DNA of 64,000 nt from Oxytricha trifallax (lineage: Eukaryota; Ciliophora; Spirotrichea; Sporadotrichida; Oxytrichidae), in NCBI GenBank assembly GCA_000711775.1, contig ARYC01000584.1, forward strand, positions 1-64,000. Direction: 5' to 3'. The position numbers and the translations under genes are program-made. Shown here piece by piece: positions 48,001 to 59,411 of the stretch. Below the pieces are notes generated by a model, which was not told the DNA's origin, did no database searches, and saw only the letters and a list, made by a program, of their open reading frames with translations. Each line of letters begins with the position of its first letter. The stretch's first letter is position 1.

Positions 48001-49851
48001 AAAAGCAATGCTCTGCGAGGAGAAGAAAGCTTTTAAAAACAAAGAAATCAAACTGATTGAAATACCTAACTACCCAAAGATTTCAGTCACAAATCTCTAC
48101 TAGGATGCAATGAAAGATGAGGAAGTGGTTATTTACCTTTCTAGCAAGAAGTAACTCTCAAATAAGTTACCTCAAAGAAACTTCTTCTTTGGTGTTCTTG
48201 GTACAATAATAGAGGAATATTTGAGAGAAATTATAGAAGAAGCTCATAAGAAACGCTACTCCATTTCTCCTGAAGATTAAAAGAAGCAAGGAATAATAAT
48301 AATAATAAGCGCGACCTGACTAGCAGAGCTTATGAACCATCCTTATCTCTCTAGTAAGCTTTGATTTATAACTTTTTAGGGAAACCTGGAACTAGTATAT
48401 TTCTAATGAAAGAGAATGCAAAGGTCACAGAGAGAGAAAGTCTCAGACCATTCATGAAGTTAGCAAGAGACTTTATAATGATGTTTAAAAGCCAGATGAA
48501 ATGAACATAGATGCTGGAGCTGGTACAAAGAGAAGAAATATGGGCCCAAGCAAGCCATAAGAAGAGGAGAAGAAGGAGAAGCCTAATCCCTTTCTGAGTT
48601 AATTTAATATGTGAACATATTCATTCATTTAAATCTTAAACTTACTTATAAACATTCATTCTTCCTTCTCTCGCACAAACTGTTGTCTTATCTATGCTTA
48701 CTCTCTTGCAGCTACTCTGAATCAAGTCTACTGTATCTATAAGCAAGTCATGCATTAGGTGATATAGCAGCAGTTTCTTGTAGTGGGTCTTTATTTAACT
48801 CCAGTAGAATTCAAATCCATTAAATTAAGGGCTGTAAGGAACATTGTATACATGAGTAATGTTTAACTCTTCATAAGCTTTCTTAGACTCCTTAGTCTTA
48901 TGAACTGAGAGGTTGTCAACAAACAGGATGATCTCTTAATCTTTGTATTTATCTCTCAGCTTATGTAGGAACTCTATGTACTACTCTCGCTTAATACAGC
49001 TAGGATGAATAACATAACTTTCTAAGCCAGAGTCTTCACTAATACTTGCTAAAATTTCATGGTTACAACTTTTTCTTTCTAATGATAGACTTCTATATTA
49101 TCATACATCTTATACCAAGACTTATTAATAAAGGTGTTGAAGGTAAACACAGCTTCATCAGCGTGTATAAACTTAGTGTTATTGTCAATAGCCCTCTGCA
49201 TTTAATCATATATAAAGTTTAAATTATTACTATATAATGGAACTGTAAAATCAATCACTGTCTTCACTCTGTTGACAGTCTTGAAATTAATACCATTTCT
49301 TCTATAAATATTGGCTAAAATCTAAGGAGAGATACGCATATGAGGAAACTTACGATGAAACATCACAGCTCGCTAGTCTGATTGAAATTGTGCCCAATAC
49401 TTAAGAGTCTTAGAATCGCAGAGATATTCAAAATGCTGCTAAGAGAACTTTTATTTTCTTACAGGTGTTATCAAGAACCATAATTTAAATGCTAACAGCT
49501 AGCAAGCAGTGATATCTTACAGTATAAGCACTCTTACACAATAGCTTTGCAATCGCACAATAATTCATTGCTGGTTTGAGTTAGTATATATTAATACTTG
49601 CACCATACCTAAGCTTAAGCAGTAAATCTAAATATTTCTCATCATAATAGACCCTAAATTTCGCTAATTTCTATCTCTCATTTTGTAAATTGGCCTAATT
49701 TCTCTACTAACCCTAATAAAACCCCAACTATACCCTACTAATCAAAGCACTTATAAACCTCACTAAGGGGTTTTGACTCTCTTATATACCTTATGGAAGA
49801 GAAATTGTGTGCAAATGCTTCAAGAGAAAAGTCAACTCAGGAAGTAACTGA
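45095..49851 (+). CDS. SFT2: SFT2-family vesicle transport protein, interrupted by a TBE
   Basis: It starts at ATG 45095 (MANTTRDSIGSSFLDSSFGR). Two introns (45258-45294; 45404-45492) splice to four hydrophobic segments with SFT2 hallmarks: LTLKQRVIGYGICTGLG, FAIPYTFGTILSFCG, FLSGPLNQLKRMF and QYCSYFWYSL. The frame then meets a full TBE (45679-49775). Removing the TBE with one ACT copy joins WYSL to SYIPYGREIVCKCFKRKV and TGA 49849-49851. SFT2 proteins are conserved at exactly this WYSLSYIPYAR motif. Family members are Golgi/endosomal tetraspanning proteins acting in retrograde vesicle fusion. The gene is non-functional in the germline form and complete only after elimination. Confidence 0.92.
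45818..47254 (-). pseudogene. TBE zinc-finger/kinase (57-kDa type) ORF, frameshifted
   Basis: From MAVNLSRGAALLGAGQ (ATG 47252-47254) the minus strand leads to a C2H2 finger (FECQDCQIFF...LKRHMKEVH). A degraded second finger follows, then a kinase-like domain with GYVHRDLKPENFMLN, VVVIDFNRALSQEI (DFN in place of DFG) and LGTPGYFPIREKW, stopping at TGA 45818-45820. Frame changes occur after RFLLYCFKT and in the kinase tail. An extra N-terminal segment upstream of 47254 (INAVATLFSPAIAIEVQEL) is in frame but without a start. Confidence 0.8.
47819..48600 (+). pseudogene. TBE 22-kDa type ORF, frameshifted
   Basis: It starts at ATG 47819 (MESFNEQMKRVEAQEMIQRF). A second frame gives TKISFLKAMLCEEKKAFKNK, PNYPKISVTNLYQDAMKDEE and FFFGVLGTIIEEYLREIIEE. 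A slipped ATA/AAT repeat (about 48288-48307) shifts the frame again into KRDLTSRAYEPSLSLQ and LRPFMKLARDFIMMFKSQ. Three frames are thus needed to read one protein. This is the position and orientation expected for the small TBE ORF. Confidence 0.7.
48785..49690 (-). pseudogene. TBE transposase (42-kDa, DDE), frameshifted
   Basis: Minus-strand blocks, N to C: YYDEKYLDLLLKLRYGAS with a helix-turn-helix-like region; FEYLCDSKTLKYWAQF and HMRISPQILANIYRRNGINF; FIHADEAVFTFNTFINKSWY (first catalytic Asp). Then come IILFVDNLSVHKTKESKKAY (second Asp) and PYSPQFNGFEFYWSQIK (Glu). At least two single-base frame changes separate these blocks. The DDE residues are preserved, so decay is recent or the indels are sequence errors. 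TBE transposases are known to take part in germline DNA elimination in Oxytricha. Confidence 0.82.
49698..49775. repeat. TBE right terminal inverted repeat
   Basis: It matches the left TIR (45679-45760) in reverse orientation, with few differences apart from the missing outer C4A4 unit. Confidence 0.9.
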
Positions 49852-50019
49852 ACATAGAGGAGGAATCTAAAATAGATAATTGGCTTTAAAGCTATGTAAA
49901 TGTAAAAGTATTTTATTTATGAAGACTATTGTGAGTGTGTATGGTTTTATATCAGTAATTTTATTTATTGCTACTATTGTATTTTTATCACAAATTGTTT
50001 TAAATCTAAGCAGTATATA

Positions 50020-53000
50020 TTTCATAGATTTCTGCCATTTATACACCCCGAATCAAAATTTACGAAATTCTGGACAATTATCATTATATTCTTTCTTATG
50101 TATGCTGGAACACTAATGCCTTTCAGATTGTCATTTTTGGAATATTCTTACTAAAATATAATTACATATTCATTGAAATTATCTTGATTATTTTTAAATA
50201 TGAGTATGGAGATGCTTGGTTTTACTTAGATTTAATTGCAGATCTAACATTCTTTGTTGATGTAAACTTTTATGCTAACTTAAAAATTAAAATTTATGAT
50301 ATTCATTGAAGTTTATTTGTGAACTCATTTACCGCATTTTATGATGAAGATGCTGTTTTAATAATGGACAATCGAAGAATATTCGTACGGTATTTTAAAA
50401 GTTGGTTCGCCTGGGATTTAATTGCTAGTTTTCCAATAACTTTACTTGAAGCCAAAGATAGCAAGCTAAGTTGGCAAGTGGTATCAAATTTCAACTAACT
50501 TATTAGGCTTTTCAGACTTCCAAGGCTTTATGTTTTAGTAAGATTTACGAAGTTGAGCAAAGTCATTGGCAACTTTAAGAAAAACAAGTTTTTTTTTAAA
50601 GTAACTGAGTTTGTTCAGCTGAATGTTGGAGTGTGGAAACTTATTACTTTCGCATTGGCTGGATGTATTTGCATTCATTGCTCAGCCTGTTTCTGGTACT
50701 TATCTTCAAGAATTAGCGACTTTGAACCTAATACCTGGGTCGTAAGGAATCAAATATCTGATGACAGTGATGGCCGGAAGTATCTAATGTCAATATATTG
50801 GTCTGTTTCTACTGTATTGACAGTTGGCTATGGAGATATACATGCTGAGACTAATCCTGAAAGGCTTATCTCAGTTGTTTAAATTATTTATGAATAAAAA
50901 TGGAGAATAACCATACTTAATATCATTATGAATATCATATTCTATAAACTTCCAGTTGTTTGGATGATGATTGGAGTAATCTTTTACTCTGTAACAATTG
51001 GTTTGATAACTGTAATCCTTGGGAAAATAGATAGCAGATCCTCTTAACTCAAGAGTAAGCTAGAAATCATAGACATGTTTTGCCAAGAAGCAAAAGTAAG
51101 TATCGAGCTTAAGAGAAAGATCAAAGAGGCACTTGAGTATCATTCTAACAGAAATGCTTTCTCCTACATCGAAAACAATTCAATTTTAAGTGAAATTCCC
51201 ACATAGCTCAAAAGTGAGATTGCAATGTAGATTCATAGTGGGAAAATAGGGAGACTGCCATTCTTTTAGAACAAAGACCAGTCATTTATTGGGAATATTG
51301 TTCCTTAGCTGTAACCCTTGAGAATACTTGCTAATGACTATATTTACATGCAAGATGATCATCCCTACGATATTTATTTTATTGTTGATGGGAGAGTTAA
51401 TCTAACTATGGAGATTTCTGAATTTGAAGACAAAATATTAAATAATATTATTTATCATTATATGTTTATAATTTGATATCTTCTGTTTAAAATATATATG
51501 TATTACATTAAAAACCTATATTTAATCAACCTAAAATATAAACGAATAGTTATTTTTGGATATTTTTTAGTTTTTAATGCGTCTTTAAATCGTGGCCATA
51601 AGGAGCATACTTCGGGGAGATTGAGATTATCTTTCAGAAGAAAAGAATTTGCACTGCCAAAGCGGAACAAGATTGTGATTTATTCACTTTAAACAAGAAA
51701 TATTATCAAACTACGATTTACAATGACTACCCTGAAATTGACAAATAATTAAGAGAGCTTGCCCTAGAGAGAGAAGCCAAGATTAATCAAACTTTAGAGA
51801 AAGCTAGAAGAGTGTTGGAATCCATAGGTATCAGAGATGCCTTACTTTTACCCACTCGGCAACGCAGAAATTCCATAAATTCTTAACATGTCGCAAAAAA
51901 GCGGAGAGAGGCTTTCAAAAACTCTTCGATGAAGAAAGTGGCGAAATCTTTTGATGAAGCGCACAGAAGTTTTTCAATGTCTGAACACTCAATGCAAAAA
52001 AGCAGCAAGGGTTAGACTAATAATTCAATATTGAACAACGTAGATCGTAGTAACAGTCCAAATAAGAACGATATATAAGACGATGCTTCTTCCTCATCTG
52101 GGGACTTCAATATTTGGGGAGACAACTAAAAAAGCGAAAGCGATAAGGATAGCATTAAAACAGACTAAAGTATGAAGGAAAACAAGCAACAGCCTGCTGT
52201 TAGTGGAAATTACGATAGGTTCAAAGAAATTTTTGATTAGCAAAAGAAACGATAGATGGACTTGAAAAAGATCAACACCATAAAAAGCGAAGTAGAGATT
52301 ACTAGTTCAGAGAGCGACAGTGATAGCAGTAATAGTAGTAAGAGTGAGGCCTCAATCGTGCACAAAAAGAGTCCATAAGAAAAAGCGAAAAAGGCTAAGG
52401 TTGAGAAACCTTAATAATAAAAGTCAGACGACAGCTTAGAGACATCCAAATCACTTCAAAGTGGGTTTGATGGGATAACGCCTAAAATTAATATAATCGA
52501 GATTAAAGATAACTAGAACTAAGAAGAAGAGCATAATTAAACCAGTAAAGCGAAGGAGAATTACTTAAGTCCATTGCAAGACAAAAACTCAAATGGAGGA
52601 GGACTATATAATTCTTAGTTTTCTAACTTCCTATCCAATCAGTAAATATTTTTATTGATGGAGTTTTAATCAATTGAAATTAAATAATTTTTAATTTATT
52701 GTTATTAATTAGATTATAATAATTTTGGATATAAATTACAAAAAAATTCAGGCAAACTAATAATTTATAATTACTTAAAATATCTTTATCTTGTAGCTGA
52801 GTGTAATTTTTTCTTAAAATAATTATTCTCTAATTCTTTTAATTTTGATTTAAAATATATTCATTATTTTGTCGAAATCACATCAACTCATATTTCCAGC
52901 AGATTTTTTTAATTTAATATAATTTAACTTTTCAATTAAGTATTTATTAATCTATAGGATAATTTCTGCGAGAGAAGTTTAATCTATACAATAATTTTCA

Positions 53001-54720
53001 TTTTATATAGGTTAATCAAAATATTAATATTAGCTTGAAAAACTGCATATAAAGTATCTTTTTTTTTCATATTAATTTCAATAAATATCTTAACTTATAA
53101 TTATAATTTTGAAGCAATATTCATTTTTAAATAAATATCTCTTTGGATTTTTGCTTATTATTAATCAAAAGTACATTATTTTTTTTTATAGAATGACGAT
53201 ATCATTAAAAATCTAGTCAAGCAACATTCATCCTCTAATAATACTAATGACAAACAGTTGTCTCTGAGAATATCTTTTAAATATTTATATTCTATTTTTA
53301 TAAAAATAATTTTGAGAAAGCAAAACACTGAAGAGTAGAAATTTCAATTAAAAGTAGAAAGAGCTTTGTAGAAAAACGAGTCTCCCCCTTCAGCTTCAAA
53401 AAGAAGGAAATTAAAGAAAGATTCAGTTTCCTCCTCTGAAAATATGACATTAGATAAAAATAAGAAGAGCACCTACAGTTTGTCAAGTTCAACTATCAAT
53501 TATTAGGAGTAGAATAATAGTTAGTTTGTATTAAAATCTTTAATTAGTTATTTGAAACAGACAACGACAATCTGTATTAATTTTGTGGAACCATGCTATA
53601 AATTATTTTTGTTTATATAGAATCATAAGAATAAATAATAAGACATGAGAAGTTACACGAAGCTTCAAGAATTAGGTTTGAGTCCCATATCATACTTACC
53701 GACTTTACCCTCATCATAAGACTTAGAATTATCTTTTCAAACTTTTAAAATAGAAATTAAGAATCCAAATGCCATGAATATTAAAAAGTAATAAATTAAG
53801 AAATCTCTTAAGGATGTTAATTAATAGAGATAACTCAAAGAAATGTCTCATTAAGTTAAGCTATTTACATTATATTAGCATTTATAGATTTCTAAATAAT
53901 TTTAATATGAAAGCGCATAAAAGGTCATTTTTAAGAGAACAGCTTGCAATATGAAAATATGGAATTTAAAGTACAGACCTTGCAATCATCTATGGATTTG
54001 ATGGCTAAAATGCTCAAAGATATAGGCTAGAAATAAATGCAAAAGCAGTTTTAAACTCATAGAGAAGAAATTAAAAGAAATTAGAGTGACCCAAGTGCTG
54101 GTTTATTTATTATTAATTTGAATGTCAACTGTTATTATAAATCAAAAATATTCTAACTCTGATAATTTGAATATAATCATGCTGGTAGCAATTCATCATA
54201 AGCAAACCCTTAAAGTATACCCCCAAATAAAAACCCTAAAAACAACCCCTAGAACTAAAATCTAAGGCGTGACAAAGGTCCTCGGTACGATTAATACAGA
54301 ACAAAAATGCAGCAGTACAATGACTCAAACGCTCAAAATTTCTAAAATAATTATTTCACAAACAATCGCAATAATGCAAATGAACTAGGCATGGAATTTG
54401 GAAGTCTGGGGTCCTCGGATTGGCTGAAGCACTCATTCACATTGGACTCTAATGACTCTCTCATTCCCATAAAACGAATTGATCGGGATGAGAAAAAATT
54501 AATGAGCACCACAGTAGAAGATAGGAAGAAAGAGCAATAAATGGCTTTTTCATATAGTGATGATTTATAAAATAAGTTTTATATGGTATATTTAAAAATC
54601 ATAGAATTATTTTGATTATTGTTATAATTATCAAAAATTAGACTTAGAAATATTGCAGAGAGATTATGGTGATCCAGATGCTAACAATCAATTCAAATAC
54701 TTTGAATTATATATGAAGCA
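50020..54720 (+). CDS. Cyclic-nucleotide-gated/KCNH-like potassium channel, split by many IESs
   Basis: Blocks in order: PFIHPESKFTKFWTIIIIFF (S1), FYLDLIADLTFFVDV (S2/S3), SFTAFYDEDAVLIMDNRRIF, WFAWDLIASFPITLLEA (S3), RLFRLPRLYVLVRF (S4 arginines), WKLITFALAGCICIHCSACF (S5) and YWSVSTVLTVGYGDIHAETN (pore, K+ selectivity GYGD). Then come WMMIGVIFYSVTIG (S6), a C-linker and a cyclic-nucleotide-binding domain (DIYFIVDGRVNLTMEI; GAYFGEIEII). A long Ser/Asn/Lys-rich tail runs to LDLEILQRDYGDPDANNQF. Six IESs are resolved, and another must lie in the CNBD (about 51430-51560). The first MDS was not identified. The channel probably sits in the plasma or ciliary membrane. Confidence 0.88.
50141..50196. 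other. IES in channel gene, pointer AATAT
   Basis: AATAT lies at 50141-50145 and 50197-50201. Excision of 56 bp joins FRLSFLEY to EYGDAWFYLDLIAD. Confidence 0.75.
50265..50321. other. IES in channel gene, pointer AACT (left edge 50265 or 50277)
   Basis: AACT lies at 50265 and 50277 on the left and at 50322-50325 on the right. Both choices keep the frame into SFTAFYDEDAVL. Confidence 0.65.
50872..50952. other. IES in channel gene, pointer CAGTTGTTT
   Basis: CAGTTGTTT lies at 50872-50880 and 50953-50961. Excision of 81 bp joins ERLISVV to WMMIGVIFYSVTIG, the expected S6. The IES is itself open in frame, so it could be misread as an exon. Confidence 0.88.
52649..53182. other. IES in channel gene tail, pointer TTTTTA, 534 bp
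   Basis: TTTTTA lies at 52649-52654 and 53183-53188. Excision joins SNQQIFL to QNDDIIKNLVKQHSS. The pointer is low-complexity, so this junction, and hence whether 53190-54720 belongs to the same gene, is moderately supported. Confidence 0.5.
53265..53312. other. IES, pointer TGAGA
   Basis: TGAGA lies at 53265-53269 and 53313-53317. Excision of 48 bp joins KQLSLR to KQNTEEQKFQLK. Confidence 0.75.
54097..54180. other. IES, pointer GCTGGT
   Basis: GCTGGT lies at 54097-54102 and 54181-54186. Excision of 84 bp joins NQSDPSAG to SNSSQANPQS. Confidence 0.82.
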
Positions 54721-55676
54721 ATTTTTAATAATAATAAAAATAAACATTTTTATACTTCAATAATTTTAATTTAGAATTCTAACTCCTTCCCTAATAAAAA
54801 TTGACTTATTTATCTATATTTTAAAAAAGAGGAAATAATCATTAAATTTGAATTATTATTATTTGAATAATAGTTAAGTTCTAAGTAATTTTATGTATTA
54901 ACCAATCATATATATTTGAGTATAAATCATTATTATGTCTAAATTTTAAATGTCTTAATTTTTGCCCATTTAAAAAATAAATATTGTTAATATATTTTGT
55001 CTTTGGTTAATTTCGACTAATTTTTGTAATTAAATTTAATAAGAAAATAATATTTTAAATTACAATTATAGCCATTTATCTTCATTTCTCTAATTTAAAT
55101 TTTATATTTTTATGCAAAGAATCGCTTTTTAATTTTACTTTAGTTATATATTTTTCTATAATTTTACTGAATCAAAACAACCGCTAAACTAGCAAAAGCA
55201 ACCAAAGCTCTATTCTCAATCATTCCTTACCTGATTAATGAATAATATAGACACCAAATATATATATAGTAGCATTTTCAAAAATAAACAAGAAATTTAT
55301 ATATCAAGCAAACCAAGTTGTATAGTTTCATCAATTTCATTTATAATTAAAATAAGTAAGCTTTTTAATCAATAATATTCAACTCAATTTTTAATTAATG
55401 TAGGAATAAAAAAGTATAAATTAATCTTGGGTTTTAAGAATTTACAAATTTAAAAAATAGAAATTAAATTGTTAATTATTTAATTTAAAATTTAAAAAAT
55501 TTGAAATCATTTAAAATCATAATTTAATAAATAATTTTAAATTTACTTTTATTGCCTATACGAAATAAAATATTTGGAAACATAGAGTTATATCTATAAT
55601 TTTGAAGTTAATTTATATAATAAGAAAAATAAGCTGTTATCTATATGATTTGAATGTAAAATTTGCTACTTATTTC
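54721..55676. other. AT-rich intergenic region between convergent genes
   Basis: It holds the 3' flanks of the channel gene (+) and CFAP221 (-). No gene seen. Confidence 0.55.
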
Positions 55677-58600
55677 TCATCTTAAATACATCTTATTTTT
55701 GGGGTCTTTAACTACTTCATTAATGTCTTCTAACATGCCCACAATTTTGGTAGCCTGCTCTCCCCTCTATACTGATATGTTGGCATCTAAGTGATTGATT
55801 TTATCTCTGACAACATCCTTGATCTCTGATCTTGGCTAGAGATCTATACCCTTGATTTTTGATTGCTCTTTAGAAACCTTAACTTTAAAAAACAAACAAT
55901 ATATGCATTGTCATTTATGAAGCAAAGCCTTGTAAGGTCTTTAAATGATTGACTTTGAATAAAAACATATATAAAACTTCTTCTTTCTGTTTTGAAATAA
56001 CATCGTCATCTTTCTCGAAGTCATTAAGCAAATCATTTAGATCTGGTATCTTCAAATTAAAGCCCTTTGTTTCGCCATCGCTATCCTCGTCTGTGGGATA
56101 GTCAACTTCTTGAGGGGCTGGTAGTGGTTAAGGCATTTCAACTAGATCTTCGAAAAACACTCCTAAGTGACCAAGTTGTACTATTTTATATTAAATACGA
56201 TACACATAACAGGATAAAATTAGACTTTTGTTTTGCATAAAAAATAAAATGAACAGTCTTTCTTTCTCTCCAAATATCTGATAAATTAGTTGGCATTTGT
56301 TCAATAGTGCGAACTCCGAAAGAACCTGGCAAGTATTAAGTTTCAACATCAAGAGTTTTAATAAATGAGCCTCCTTATGACTTTGTAAAGTTAAGTGCAA
56401 CTGATTAAGAGCTACCACCAATATTGTTGCGGAGCATTAATTATAAAACATTTATCAATTAATAGAGAATTTTATGAAATAATGAAGATTATTTCATCCT
56501 TAGGATCTTGCCTTACTCTTGCACTGCTAAACAAGTTATAATCTTGGTCAATTTCAGTTTGTCTTCTAAGCCCAACATATTCTCTCAGTGTTGGATGCTG
56601 TTTAACTATAAGGTCAATTGAATAATCGAATGGCTTTTAGAAAGTAGCTGGCATATTAACTATAGCAGCTGATGCTATGTCTTTGCTAGCTTTTTTAAGT
56701 AACTTTTATTAATCAAATGCTTATTATTATACTTTTTCTAACTCAGGTTCTCCTCTACGAGGTTTAATGAGGCTTTCATATTCGCAGCCTGGTCTTGTTT
56801 GCTTTTCAAGTTCAATTGGATCAAATTAAGAAATTTAAGCGACTGGGAATTTCTGATATTTTTACACTTCGAACTCAAGTTATTCAAGAGGTTCGTAAGG
56901 AATAAGATCGTCAAAACTTATTGGAGGATTTGCTTCTACTTTTTCCATAAATGAAGCAATATTGGTCTCATACTCTAGAGGCAGTTTCTTCTAAGCATTT
57001 TTAATGTTTTGAATGTTGAAATTGAAGCTGAATTTTATGTTTTATATGTTATCTTCGTTTTCTCCATCTCCAAGTCTGAGATTCAATGCATCTTTCCAAT
57101 CTTATGCGACCATTTTTTTGCATTCTTCCCGAGTTCTTACTCCAGCTTCTCTAAGCTTAACTCTAATTTTGACTAAACGTTTCTCTGCTCTCATCCTAGT
57201 AATGAGCTTATTACAGTTCTTTAAAAATATGTTGACTAATCTTCTACGCATAGCAAAGTGATTGTTTTCGAAAGCATCCCATTTTGGCTTCTCTCTTAGA
57301 TCTAAGGATGTGCTTACAACTACTCTGTCTTCATCCATGACTGGTTAATACCTAGTAATATCTTATTCTCTCATGTTTTCTTTCTTTTTATTTATGAAAG
57401 TTTCTCTCTTATCTGCTATTGAGTTAACTGTAGTGGAAGTAATAGGTGGATCACCAACACATTAAAAGAATTTAATGCCTTTTTCTCTTTCCAGTTCTTC
57501 AAGTTTACGATATTCCTGTGTGAATTACTGCTCTTCAATTGACAATTTAATATTCTTCAAAGTTGGCATCATCATAGTTTATTGTTGATTTTATTGAAGT
57601 TATTGAGTTGACTTCTAAGGGGTAGATTACTATCTTTGTGTCGGTTCTAATACAGCAATACTTTGTTCGCCAATGAGCTTTAGAGTTTCTGTGGGAGCTG
57701 GTAAATATTTGGGTAAGCTTTATCTTGATTAATTCATGACTTTTTCTGGCAATTTTTCTAACTTAACTCCAGCTCTTGAGGACGGCCTATTTTCACGTTT
57801 CCCTGTCAACAGAGTTCTAGATTTAGTTTTCTTAACTGAATATTCTTCTTAACTATATTTAGGAGTCCCACTCATCTGTTCTTATTGCATTTTATTTAAG
57901 GTTGTACTGTCGCCTAATTCAAAAGCTGGTTTTTAGGGAGCTCTTTAAGGGAGTGCGTTACCAACTATTCTGCAGATTTTAGATTAGGAATCAAACTCGG
58001 TTGTTCTAAAAGAAATCTCAGCTTCTGCAGTAGTGTAAGTTGTTGGTGTAAACTTACTGATCTAGAAATTTATAATAAAAACTCTTAAAGATATAGGTTT
58101 AAAGTTGATTTGTATTTTTGTGGTTTGCATCCCTAGTATATCACCAGATAGTGGATCTATAAAGCTTTAATTTACATGATATTCACTTACAAATTTAGAT
58201 GTCTGGATGTGCCTTTGTGATCTCAATGTCATACTCAAAGTTAACTGGGCAGTTACTTTCAATGTTAATGCTCTATAATACACATGAATTTTATTTGTTA
58301 ATTTCCTTACCTATGAGTAATTCTCCCCTACTTTCAAGTGTTTCCCCATATCTACATACTTAGGAAATATCTCGTCCTTCTTGCTATTAATGACTGGGAA
58401 GGCATGGATGGGTATGAGAATTTTATCACCCTCGCAATGAATCCTGATGCAGTCGTAGTAGTACTTGTATTCATCGTTGGGAGTGAACTGCACATATATA
58501 TCCTCAGCTATTCCTGCTGGAACCATGCCTTTTTTGTTATATTTTATTTTGAAGTAATTAGTTTGAGGGGGTAATATGTGCAATCTCTAAGGTGCGGGTG

Positions 58601-59082
58601 AGTTGTTAATCAAGCGAACTTTTTTGTAATTTATTAGAAGAATTTGCTAATATAATCATATGCTTTAGTCAAAATATTCAAATAAACTTTAAGAGTGTGG
58701 GTTTTACTTATTTCAAAGCCTGCAAATTTAACGATTGAAGGACTAGCACCGAAAATACCATTAGAATATTTATTAAAATATTCATAATTAATCTTTGTAA
58801 TGTATTCTCCTTTTAGAGAATACAAATATGATTAGAGCCCACATTATCGAATGTATCTAAATAAATTTGGTAAGTTATCGATATTTAAACCATAATCTTA
58901 TTTTTCTATATAATATTTCACTTACTCTTCTTCATAAGTGCGTTTACTTTGTCAGTTTTGGTCTTGGCCAGCAATTTCCTCTGAATTTCAAGAGTGGAGC
59001 CACCTTGAAGCTGCGACCTATTTTGGAAGTCAAATTAGTCATTGTTCTCCATGGACATCATCATAACATCTTCTTGTGACAT
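55677..59082 (-). CDS. CFAP221: CFAP221 (PCDP1) ciliary central-apparatus protein
   Basis: It starts at ATG 59080-59082 (MSQEDVMMMSMENNDQFDF) and ends at TGA 55677-55679. Diagnostic family blocks: PSIVKFAGFEISKTHTLKVY; LHILPPQTNYFKIKYNKKG; EYKYYYDCIRIHCEGD with LIPIHAFPVINS; and ESNCPVNFEYDIEITKAHPD (an ASH/MSP-like domain region). A basic helical part follows (MRRRLVNIFLKNCNKLITRM) and a long tail. CFAP221 is a component of the C1 side of the ciliary central pair and influences motility. Intron 58273-58310 and IES 58609-58667 are resolved; further interruptions near 55895-55985, 56190-56220 and 56430-56480 are likely. Confidence 0.9.
58609..58667. other. IES in CFAP221, pointer TAA (TTA on + strand)
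   Basis: TTA lies at 58606-58608 and 58665-58667. Excision of 59 bp joins KVYLNILT to NNSPAPQRLHILPPQ, matching the family. The short pointer leaves a one- or two-base ambiguity. Confidence 0.65.
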
Positions 59083-59411
59083 TTGAAAGTTAATATAATT
59101 AATTCTCCTATTTATTTTATTATTTATTTCAATTATTCATACTCACTTATTCAGTAATTTATTTGTAAAACTATAAAAATGTTTAAATAGTTTTATTCAT
59201 TGTGATTATTTTTGGGAGTATTCTTTTTGAATAAAACAATTCTAAAAATTATAAAATAATTTTGTTTTTTCAATGGAAGTATAAAACTGAAGTTTATATA
59301 TTTTTTAATATGAAATAATTTAAAATAATTTTTATAAATTATCCCCTATTATAAAACCCGTCAACTCAGCTGATCTAAGTTGCCCCATTTGACATTACTA
59401 AATATCTGGAT
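59083..59411. other. Divergent promoter region, CFAP221 / coiled-coil gene
   Basis: A 329-bp AT-rich spacer between two head-to-head, probably cilia-related genes. No specific motif was recognised. Confidence 0.5.

Larger units (their letters stand above)
45679..49775. mobile_element. Complete TBE-type transposon (4097 bp) inside SFT2
   Basis: The left end is CAAAACACCAAAACCCC (45679-45695), the 17-bp C4A4-type telomere-like block with one change. The right end has G4T4G (49767-49775), one C4A4 unit shorter. TIRs of about 78 bp flank three ORF regions: a zinc-finger/kinase frame (-), a 22-kDa type frame (+) and a transposase frame (-). The target duplication is ACT (45676-45678, 49776-49778), of the ANT type. 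All three ORFs carry frameshifts. Excision of the element with one ACT restores the SFT2 coding sequence. Confidence 0.95.

Noticed and set aside
50872-50952. In-frame 27-codon insert before channel S6 as a real loop
   Set aside because: It is bounded by a 9-bp direct repeat, is AT-rich, and its removal gives the standard pore-to-S6 spacing.
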